In this document: positions 28,501 through 52,796 of the stretch, piece by piece | Layout: every line of letters begins with the position of its first letter | Numbering within the stretch: the stretch's first letter is position 1 | Origin: Synanceia verrucosa | Taxonomy: Eukaryota > Chordata > Actinopteri > Perciformes > Synanceiidae | Direction of reading: 5' to 3' | Assembly: GCA_029721515.1 (NCBI GenBank) | Contig: CM056550.1 | Span: forward strand, 22,890,619-22,954,618 | Length of the DNA stretch: 64,000 nt | Made by a program: the position numbers and the translations under genes | The notes under the pieces: generated by a model | What the model was told of the DNA's origin: nothing | Databases searched by the model: none | The model's input: the letters and a program-made list of their open reading frames with translations, nothing else

Positions 28501-30075
28501 AGCATGTTGGAAATTGTCAAGAAATGACATACTATAGCATGTCGAAAAAGTCAAAAAATGAAAAAAATTAACGTCCGCTAAAAAGTCATCAGAAAGAGTT
28601 ATTATAGCGTGTTGATTGATTTTATGCCAAAATATGTTAAAATATCTTGTCAAAAAGCCGTTTTAAAGCATGTTGGAAATTGTCAAGAAATGACATACTA
28701 TAGCATGTCAAAAAAGTCAAAAAATGAAAAATTTTAAAATGTGCTAAAAAGTCATCAGAAAGACTGATGAGATGTGTGTTGATTAATTTATGCCAAGATA
28801 TGTTAAAATATGTTGTGAAAAGCCATTTTATAGCATGTTGGTAATTGTCAAGAAATGACATACTATAGCATGTCGAAAAAGTCAAAAAATGAAAAAAATT
28901 AACGTGTGCTAAAAAGTCATCAGAAAGACTTATTATAGCGTGTTGATTGATTTTATGCCAAAATATGTTGAAATATCTTGTCAAAAAGACGTTTTATAGC
29001 ATGTTGGAAATTGACAAGAAATGACATACTATAGCATGTCGAAAAAGTCAAAAAAATGAAAAATTTAAAAATGTGCTAAAACATTTTCAGAAAGACTTGT
29101 TATAATGCACTAAATGATTTTATTCCAAATATGTTGAAATATCTTGTCAAAAAGCAATTTTATAGCATGTTGGAAATTCTCAAGAAATGACATACTATAG
29201 CATGTCAAAAAAGTCAAAAAAATTAAAAATTTTAAAATGTGCTAAAACATTCTCAGAAAGACTTGTTATAATGCACTAAATGATTTTATTCCAAATATGT
29301 TGAAATATCTTGTCAAAAAGTCATTTTATAGCATGTTGAAAATTGTCAAGAAATGACATACTATAGCATGTCAAAAAAGTAAAAAAATGAAAAATTTTAA
29401 AATGTCCTAAAAAGTCATTAGAAAGGCGTATTATAGTGAACTGAATGATTTCAAGCCAAATATGTGGAAATATATTGTGAAAAGGCAATTTTATAGCATG
29501 ATGAAAATTGTCAAAAAATGTCATACTGTAGCATGCCAAAAAATGAAAAAAAAATGAAAAAAAAATGAAAAATTTTAAAATATGCTACAATGTCATCAGA
29601 AAGACTTATTATAGTGTACTGAATAATTTTATTACAAATATGTTGAAACATCTTGTGAAAAGGCAATTTTATAGCATGATGAAAATTGTCAAAACATGTC
29701 ATACTAGAATATGCCAAAAAAGTAAAAAAATGAAATTAAATTGTGCTAAAAAGTCATCAGAAAGACCTATTATGGTGTGTTGATTGATTTTATGCCAAAA
29801 TATGTTGAAAAATCTCGTGAAAAAGCAATTTTATAGCATGATGAAAATTGTCGAAAAAGTCATACTATAGCATGACGAATAGCATGTAAAATTTTAAAAA
29901 ATGCTAAAAAGTCATTATAAAGACTTATTATAGTGAACTGACTGATTTCATGCCAATACATGTTGAAATCTGTTGTGAAAAAGCCATTTTATAGCATGTT
30001 GGAAATTGTCAAAAAATGCCATACTGTAGCATGCCATACATTCTCAGAAAGACTTGTTATAATGCACCGAATGAT
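24480..30075. repeat. AT-rich satellite array, monomer about 167 bp (left block)
   Basis: The motif CATACTATAGCATG (with variants) recurs at intervals of about 163-171 bases, for example near 28,364, 28,530, 28,697, 28,860, 29,026 and 29,197. Each unit carries, in order, TTTTATAGCATGTTGGAAAT, CATACTATAGCATGTC, AAAATGTGCTAAAAAGTCAT, a variable GACTTATTATAGTGTG block and ATATGTTGAAATATCTTGT. The edge at 24,480-25,640 is much more diverged than the centre and is interrupted by a retroelement-tail-like piece (25,060-25,380) and an (AAT)n run (25,527-25,560). The unit is non-coding; the minus-strand open frames that recur through it are by-products of its A-rich sequence. Confidence 0.95.
25060..25380 (-). 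repeat. Retroelement-tail-like insertion in the satellite edge
   Basis: ATCCTTTATTGGTCCCACAG, followed by GTGAAATTTGCATCATTACA, is the reverse complement of an AATAAAGGAT-type tail common in fish retroelements. The segment up to about 25,380 lacks the satellite motifs, so it is probably an insertion or a flank of older unique DNA. Confidence 0.45.
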
Positions 30076-30470
30076 TTTATTCCAAATACTTTCCAAACAT
30101 TATTATTCCAACACATGAATTTGCCCAATTGGGCTTTACAATCTGTACAGGATATGACACCCTCTGTCCTTTACAAATGACCCTCACATCGACTCAGGAA
30201 AAACTTCCCAAAAAAAACCCTTTTAACAGGGAAAAAGAAACAGAAGAAACCTCAGGAAGAGCAACAGAGGAGGGATCCTTCTTCCTGGATGGACAGATGT
30301 GCAATAGATGCCATGTGTACAAATAACAACAATGTAAACACATTAACGCTACATATAAAATTGTATGAAAATTTCCAACTAAATATGACAACAGCAAATA
30401 TACAGTGTATATGTATAGAATTGTATGAGAGTGTCCAAGGGAATGAAGGGCATCATCAAGCTATCAGCAA
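30076..30470 (+). mobile_element. Dispersed fish repeat inserted in the satellite
   Basis: The text GCTTTACAATCTGTACAGGA, ACCCTCACATCGACTCAGGA, CTTTTAACAGGGAAAAAGAA and AGAAACCTCAGGAAGAGCAA is recognisable as an interspersed repeat found in many percomorph genomes. It interrupts the array: satellite motifs stop at about 30,075 and resume at about 30,830. I do not assign a family name. Confidence 0.6.
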
Positions 30471-30488
30471 TGGATGAGCAACACATCT

Positions 30489-30735
30489 TCCTCTCTCCAC
30501 CACACCAACCAGAAGAAGCCTGGGCAGCACGTCTTCCTCTCTCCACCACGCCAACCAGAAGAAGCCTGTGCAGCACATCTTCCTCTCCACCACACCAAAC
30601 AGGAGAAGCCTCCGCAAGATGACCTCGCCACCACACCAAACAGGAGAAGCCTCCGTAAGATGACCTCGCCACCACACCAAACAGGAGAAGCCTCCGCAAG
30701 ATGACCTCGCCACCACCACGTCACTCAGCAGATGA
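30489..30735. repeat. Minisatellite, about five units of 41-46 bp
   Basis: Units share CCACCACACCAAACAGGAGA followed by AGCCTCCG (or the variant CCAACCAGAAGAAGCCTG). The two left units are 46 bp and the next three about 41 bp, so the array shortened or changed type part way. It sits at the right end of the dispersed repeat inserted in the satellite. The tryptophan/cysteine-rich minus-strand frames here are repeat artefacts. Confidence 0.85.
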
Positions 30736-30829
30736 AGCCTGACTGGTCTGCACAACCACTACTCCACCAGGTACACTGGATCCATGGATACCTGTGAGAT
30801 GAGAACGCACACGGACTACTAAAAATTAA

Positions 30830-32620
30830 AAATTTTAAAATGTGCTAAAAAGTCATCGAAAAGACTGATTACATGTGTGTTGATTGAATTTATGCCAAAA
30901 TATGTTAAACTATGTTGTAAAAAGCCATTTTATAGCATGTTGGAAATTGTCAAAAAATGTCATACTATAGCATGTCAAAAAAGTTAAAAAAAATTAAAAA
31001 TTTTAAAATGTGCTCAAACATTTTCAGAAAGACTTGTTATAATGCACTAAATGATTTTATACCAAATATGTTGAAATATCTTGTCAAAAAGCAATTTTAT
31101 AGCATGTTGGTAATTGTCAATAAATGACATACTATAGCATGTCGAAAAAGTCAAAAAATGAAAAAATTAACGTGTGCTAAAAAGTCATCAGAAAGACTTA
31201 TTATAGCGTGTTGATTGATTTTATGCCAAAATATGTCGAAATATCTTGTCAAAAAGCCGTTTTAAAGCATGTTGGAAATTGTCAAGAAATGATATACTAT
31301 AGCATGTCAAAAAAGTCAAAAAATTAAAAATTTTAAAATGTGCTAAAAAGTCATCAGAAAGACTTATTATAGCGTGTTGATTAATTTTATGCCAAAATAT
31401 GTTGAAATGTCTTGTCAAAAAGCAATTTTATAGCATGTTGGAAATTGTCAAGAAATGACATACTATAGCATGTCGAAAAAGTCAAAAAATGAAAAAAATT
31501 AACGTGTGCTAAAAAGTCATCAGAAAGACTTATTATAGCGTGTTGATTGATTTTATGCCAAAATATGTTGAAATATCTTGTCGAAAAGCTGTTTCATAGC
31601 ATGTTAGAAATTGACAAGAAATGACATACTATAGCATGTCAAAAAAGTCAAAAAAATTAAAAATTTTAAAATGTGCTAAAACATTCTCAGAAAGACTTGT
31701 TATAATGCACTAAATGATTTTATTCCAAATATGTTGAAATATCTTGTCAAAAAGCAATTTTATAGCATGTTGGAAATTGTCAAGAAATGACATACTATAG
31801 CATGTCAAAAAAGTAAAAAAATGAAAAAAATTAACGTGTGCTAAAAAGTCATCAGAAAGACTTATTATAGCGTGTTGATTGATTTTATGCCAAAATATGT
31901 TGAAATATCTTGTCAAAAAGCCATTTTAAAGCATGTTGGAAATTGTCAAGAAATGACATACTATAGCATGTCAAAAAAGTCAAAAAAATTAAAAATTTTA
32001 AAATGTGCTAAAAAGTCATCAGAAAGACTGACGAGATGTGTGTTGATTAATTTATGCCAAAATATGTTAAAATATGTTGTGAAAAGCCATTTCATAGCAT
32101 GTTGGTAATTGTCAAGAAATGACATACTATAGCATGTCAGAAAAGTCAAAAAATGAAAAAAATTAACGTGTGCTAAAAAGTCATCAGAAAGACTCCTTAT
32201 AGCGTGTTGATTGATTTTATGCCAAAATGTGTTGAAATATCTTGTCAAAAAGCAATTTTATAGCATGTTGGAAATTCTCAAGAAATGTCATACTATAGCA
32301 TGTCAAAAAAGTCAAAAAATTAAAAATTTTAAAATGTGCTAAAAAGTCATTGAAGATAGTTTTTATAGTGTGTTGAGTGATTTAATACCAAAATATGTTT
32401 AAATATCTTGTGATACAGCATTTTATAGCATGTTGGAAATTGTCAAGAAATGACATACTATAGCATGTCAAAAAAGTCAAAAAATGAAAAATGTTAAAAT
32501 GTGGTGAAAGGTCATTAGAAAGACTTATTATCGTGTACAGAATTATTTCATGCCAAAACATTTTGAAATATCTCGTGAAAAAACAATTTTATAACTTGTT
32601 GAATTTAAAAAAAAAAAAAA
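30830..32620. repeat. AT-rich satellite array, monomer about 167 bp (middle block)
   Basis: This continues the array of the left block with the same unit and orientation. It ends in an A run at about 32,608-32,625 that abuts the dead LINE copy. Monomers here are more uniform than those at 24.5-25.6 kb. The order of monomer variants at about 31,698-32,350 matches that at about 28,433-29,090. Confidence 0.93.
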
Positions 32621-32639
32621 AAAAGCATATCAAAAAAAA

Positions 32640-34060
32640 AGTCCTGAACTGTATAAGCCTCTCTTCAGACAGCCCCAGTGCACAGAAAGGGAAATCCAAA
32701 TCTGGTCAGAGCTTGTGAAGACACTGATGACCTCTGGGACACTGTTTCTTTTTTGTACAAACTCTGTCATCCCAACAAAAAAGGCTGCTGTTTACTCAAC
32801 AAACCTTGGGTAACAAGAGATCTTAAATTCATTCTTAACAAAAATAAGCAGTCCCTTTACACAGGTGACTCATTTGAGAAAAAGTCTGTCTCAAGACGTG
32901 AGAAATGAAATTGCTAAGGCTAACGCAAATTTCCAGAAAAAGAAATGTAATTCAGCAGTGGAAGGTTTGAAATCAATGGCCTGCATTAACCAGTATGCAA
33001 AGGAGGCCAAACACCTGGTCAGTGTAAATGGAATAAATGATGCAGACCTTCCAAATACTTTTAACAGTTTTTTTCTCATTTTGAAAGGTCTGATTTTCTC
33101 TCTGAGGTTCATATGTGCAAGATTTCTCGTGTCTCAAAGAGACCTTGTGATATCACAAGACAGGGTAGCTGCCTTTTTGAAGAAAACAAACCAAAGGAAA
33201 GCAGCCGGCCCTGATGCAATTTGTGGGCATACTTTAAAACACTGTGCCGAGCAGCTCGGTGAAATATTTTCAAGCCTTTTTCAGTTGTGTGTGGATCATT
33301 GTCAGCTTCATTCCATCTGGAAAACTTCAACAATAAGTCCAATTCCAAAGTCAGAAAACCAAAAGAGTTGAATGAATTTAGACTTGTTACCTTAACATCT
33401 CTGGTAATGAAAACTTTTGAGAGGATTTTAAGAGATGAGCTTATCCTCTTAGTATCTGATAAACTAGATCCCTTTACAGTTTAGCTACCAGACATAATAG
33501 GGGGGTAGAGGATGCAAAGGTCTTCATTCTTGACAAGGTATGATAAATCAGCTGTCATCTTATTATTAGTCTTTTAATGTTTCTAAAGGTATTTCATTTA
33601 TTTAAAGTATTCTTACATTTTCCTTCATTTGTTGCTTTGAAGGTCTCACCATCAAAGACAAGAACTGCCTTTACAACACTGTAAAGGTCTGTTCTAAAAT
33701 AATTGGCACTCACCAAAGAGATTTGTGCTCTTTGTGGGAGAGGCAGGTGGTCAAAAAAGCATCCCTGCCTGACCACCTCAGGTCGCCATATTTTAGCTCC
33801 AATTGTTAAGATGAATCGCTTTTCACAATCTTTTATTCCTTCTGCCATCAGGCTGTTAAACCTGGATGGTGGGTCCATACTCTTGGAGGTTGTCGGCTGG
33901 TCACTAATATCAGTCGTTACTTGCAGTGCTTTTGTCTTGGGTTTTTTTTTTTTTTTTTTTTTTTGGTATGTGATTTTTCTTGTATTTTCACCTGGGTATC
34001 TGCTGTGAAACTGAATTGCCCCCTTGGGGATAAAGTTGTCTGAATCTGAATCATAGTATG
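32640..34060 (+). pseudogene. Dead L2-like LINE retrotransposon fragment (reverse transcriptase remnant)
   Basis: In shifting frames the plus strand reads KPWVTRDLKF, then VEGLKSMACI, RKAAGPDAICGHTLKHCAEQ, WKTSTISPIPKS and LNEFRLVTLTSLVMKTFERI, the order found in the reverse transcriptase of fish L2-type LINEs. After a stop-interrupted GVEDAKVFILDK-like stretch (about 33,500-33,540), about 120 bases of unrelated AT-rich DNA follow. The reading then resumes with the C-terminal CSKIIGTHQRDLC and FIPSAIRLLN (about 33,690-33,860). The catalytic core with the YxDD motif is absent. The 3' end CCCCCTTGGGGATAAAGTTG, then TCTGAATCTGAATCA, is typical of these elements. The endonuclease part is also missing. 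It is inserted in the satellite in plus orientation. Confidence 0.8.
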
Positions 34061-34320
34061 TTGGATGATTTCATAGAGAAATATGTTTAAAAAAAAAAGT
34101 TCTAAAAAAAAGCCATTTCACAGCACGTTCAAAATTGTCAAGATAAATGTCATACTGTAGCATGTTGAAAGTATAAAAAGTAAAAAATATATATATTTTT
34201 TTTAAAAGATCAAAAGTCATATGAAAGACTTAGTGTGTTGAATGATCATTAAAAAATGATATTAAAAAAAACTAATTTATAGAAATGTCAAAAAGTGTCA
34301 TAAAAACATATAGTATTTTG
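34060..34320. repeat. Satellite array, right remnant
   Basis: Diverged satellite pieces resume after the LINE: ATAGTATGTTGGATGATTTC, GCCATTTCACAGCACGTTCA, GTCATACTGTAGCATGTTGA. They decay by about 34,320. This suggests the LINE landed near the right edge of the array. Confidence 0.75.
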
Positions 34321-35082
34321 ACCTCATGTTGGATGAGGTCACTGCAAAGTTCTGACAGATGTTTCACTGTTAAAGATACTACTGTCATAAAACGACTGGC
34401 TGACAGAGTGCTACTTTGTATGTACACCCAAAAAAAAAACTTTCCCTTTTTTTTTCCTGGTTCATTTATTTTATTACATTATATACAATATGAAGTGTTT
34501 AGGCTCACAGGATGGAAACTTTAGACCTCAATGAACCCCTGCTGATCTGATTTGAAAACAAATCAAACACAAACTGATGCATTTTGCAGTGTGAACACAA
34601 CGATCCAATGCTAAAACAAGGAGTTCATAATATAATACAAAACTAAGTGCCAAACCAGAAGAGATCAAGTCTGCTTCATGATTAAGAGGTAATCTCAATG
34701 TCTGCCACACACTCCATTGTGCCATTATTTTGAAGGAGCAAATGATAATAACAGAAGCTTTACTAACAAGTAACAAGCCAACAAAAGAACAGGCATCTCA
34801 ACCGTTTTGTATTCTGCTCAATTTACCTGATTTGAATTGATAATGTAATAATGAGCAAATATACCTCACACATGCACCAAACTTGCTGTATTTAAATCAA
34901 ATGCAGTGTTAATGTCTGTGCTGTTAGCAACACGATCCTGCCCTAAAGGACACGTTCATGTTTGTGTTCGATTGTCACAGAGCAAACCATTTGACGCTTC
35001 GACAGGCACCTCTGGACTCGCTGAAGATGATCATTACTCGTCTGCAGACAGCAGGCAGTAGGAAGAGGGAAAAAAAAAGCTG
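34320..35082. other. 3' flank of polr3a
   Basis: No exon is seen. Overlapping AATAAA signals on the minus strand (34,465-34,475) would end a polr3a 3' UTR of roughly 600 bases. Confidence 0.5.
34465..34475 (-). promoter_or_regulatory. Candidate polr3a polyadenylation signals
   Basis: Two overlapping TTTATT hexamers on the plus strand (34,465-34,470 and 34,470-34,475) read AATAAA on the minus strand. They lie about 610 bases past the polr3a stop at 35,083-35,085. Confidence 0.45.
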
Positions 35083-50047
<14,965 letters not shown>

Positions 50048-51574
50048 TTTGGCAGCTTCTCCAAAACAAATAGCAACACGACAAACTAAACTGTTATATT
50101 GTCCTCGTTCCAGTGGGACATGCTTTGCTTTACTTCACTTCACTTTCCCCATGCGAAAACACTAACAGACAGCAACATGTAATCATATGCGATGTGTTGA
50201 TGGCAGCATGTGAGCTAAAGTAAGCACTGCCTTCAGGGACGGTCGGTTATCTAACCATTTTACTCCTAGGTGGTCAGATAGCTGTGAGGAAAAATACATA
50301 TGCTAACTCTAGTTTATTATATTAAGTCTTTTGTTATTAATTAAGTTTATAGTAAATCTACACAAAGATTATTCTGAATCTGTCTACATGCCCACTAAAA
50401 AACCCGTAGACATATTAATGACTTATTTGTTTTCTATGAAACTTGAACGCAACACAAGTCGAAGCTCAACGACGGCAAAAAGGAGAAGTCACGGGAGCAC
50501 GAGCTTTATCAGCCTCAAAGTGAGTGCTGCCACCTAGCGGAAAGAAAATGTAATTTTTCCATAGCCTCCCAACTAAAATGTATTTATTACTCGAATGTGA
50601 ATGTTACTCAGACTAGGGTATTTAGATCACATGTGTAAAGCTGAACCTGATTGATTAATGGTGTCAGCATACAGCTGGGGGTTTGGTTTCGTATTGGCTT
50701 CAGTATATTGTGAGGTTTATCTATTTATATTTGACATGAAGCTCATGGCATGAATTTAGAATGTGAAAGATATTCTCGAATATAACAGCATTTATGCTTC
50801 ATCCGTGTTATCATACACATATTTGACATGCATGTTCCCTTTTGTGCTTGTATCTTCATTCTGTTGTACATATTATTCAGCGTTGAGGTCAGACTAATAA
50901 GGTTATGAGGATTATTTCCAAAGGAATATATCCTTGTTTAAACACATTATTGCAGTGGGTTATTTGTGTACAACCTGAAGTCCTGACTCTAGATGGCACC
51001 AAATGCATTTCCAACAGCTGATACAGAGGAGGTGCAGAGAGAGAGAGAGAGAGAAATAAACCTGTTATACCTGTGTTGTTTGATGCATTGGTGTGGAAGT
51101 GCTGATGGCAACTGATGACTTCCTGATGAGGATTTCCTACCACAAGGTGCTTTTGCTGATTAATTGTTCTGTCAACTGATAACCACCGACGGTGAAAATT
51201 GCCTGGCTGAATCAAATTTTCCATTTTCTAATTCTGCTTCCACTTACATTACGAAGGGCCTCAACCTTTAATGCAGGCTAGTAGTTAACATGATCTGGGC
51301 TTTCTACATGTGCTTCTGGAGGCAGTGCATCCCCCAAAGAGCTTGCAAGTCTCTTTCAATCTAAAACACATAACTCTGGGATATACCAATGCATCGGCCT
51401 GTGTAAATATATGTAAAGAGCATAAGAAATGATCCTCAGAAATACTTGAGGGACTGCTGCGAACAATGTTTTTAGTGTGAGAGGAAGCTCAATGATGTGC
51501 CCTCAAAGTGCCTCTTCAGCATCTCTGTGTATAAGCTAAGTATCAAATACAGTGGGCTAATCATCCAATCATGA

Positions 51575-51600
51575 ACACACACACACACACACACACACAC
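51575..51600. repeat. (CA)13 microsatellite
   Basis: About thirteen CA dinucleotides without interruption. Confidence 0.9.
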
Positions 51601-51769
51601 GGTAAGGGACTCTCTGTGGAGGAGTCAGATTGAGATAAACTGGAGCTCTTTCAGGACTGAGGTCCCAGGGATTTTTTGCTGCACTGAAGCCCTCAAAGTA
51701 TGTGATGACACCCTTTGTCAGTTTCCACCAAATCTGGAGATTAATTGCTATATTTGCAGCTCCAGATGA

Positions 51770-51975
51770 TGATTTCAATAAACTGACTAATCATTTAGTC
51801 CATTAAACCAGAAAATATTGGGGAATCCTAGTGTTGAGCTACAGTTCAAAATCAGAAAATTAAACGGAGAAAAGTCCTCACATTTGAGATACTAAAATTC
51901 TAAATGTTTAATCAATTAAAAGTATTTTTTCTGTTAATTGACTAACTGATCAACTAATGGTTTCAGCGCCACTTT
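51770..51975. repeat. Dispersed repeat fragment
   Basis: The ending TCTGTTAATTGACTAACTGA then TCAACTAATGGTTTCAGC resembles the end of a common fish interspersed repeat (forms like GATTAATCGACTAATCGTTT followed by CAGC). Recognition is from memory and the family is not named. Confidence 0.45.
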
Positions 51976-52762
51976 GCAGAGTAAATAAATGACTAGAAAG
52001 CCCTCATAGCCGACAGAAGGGCTCCTCTCTCCTACCTATCATTGTTGCGTCTGTTTAAATAATCAAGTGCAACCCTGTGTTTACTCATCATACCATTTGC
52101 ATGATGCAAAACGTATTTGTGGATCAATGTGACCACCATCTTTGTGTAATTAACATGAGTAATTACTGTGCTTAATTTACAGAGCCACCCAAGGTTCATA
52201 ATAGGGCTGCAAAACATTGACCCATGACAATTGATTGATCCTTCCCTCCTTTAAAACCATGGCCCTGCTAATGACTAAGTAATGAGAAGATACCGTGTAG
52301 CTAGGGTGGCTACTAATACAGCTCTCGCTCTCCATATCCAGATTGGCTCATCCCTCCTCCCTCCTCCTCATACCATGTTTTCTGCAATGGTGTCAGCTCC
52401 TCGCTTAGAGGCCCCTCTCCCTCTAACTATGAGTGTTTGTCTGCATGCATGTTGTGCACACTGCTCGGTAATCAGCCACACAGACTCGCCTTTGGTGGCT
52501 GGAGACTGATTCAATATTCCACTGGGTAATTTATGCAGAACTAATTCTCTACAGGAATGGAAAGGCTCGGAGGAAGGAGAGAGAGAGAGAGCAATGCGTA
52601 CAGAGGAAGAAATCTGTGGTGAAATAATTATCCCCAGTGTCACTGTAGCAACATTCTGTGAAGTTGATGTCAATAAAATATTGAGCTACACAATCCATTT
52701 CAATTTCACCTCAAAAAGATGCTGCAGAGTGTCGGGAGGCTGCGGGAATAAGCAATAGCATC

Positions 52763-52764
<2 letters not shown>

Positions 52765-52793
<29 letters not shown>
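52765..52793. repeat. (CA)14 microsatellite
   Basis: About fourteen CA dinucleotides without interruption. Confidence 0.9.

Positions 52794-52796
<3 letters not shown>

Noticed and set aside
26379..32248. Repeated minus-strand frames sharing FLTFLTCYSMSFLDNFQHAI-type peptides
   Set aside because: They arise because some satellite monomers are a multiple of three bases long and A-rich in one strand. They start and stop at random points, have no splice or promoter context and change frame with each indel.
32865..33371. A 168-codon frame that looks like a gene
   Set aside because: It is the N-terminal part of a LINE reverse transcriptase in a copy with frameshifts and an internal deletion, so it is annotated as a pseudogene.
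24480..34320. The satellite as an active centromere
   Set aside because: It is only about 8 kb, broken by other repeats, and flanked closely by intact genes. I also see no CENP-B-box-like motif. The monomer length alone is not evidence of centromere function.
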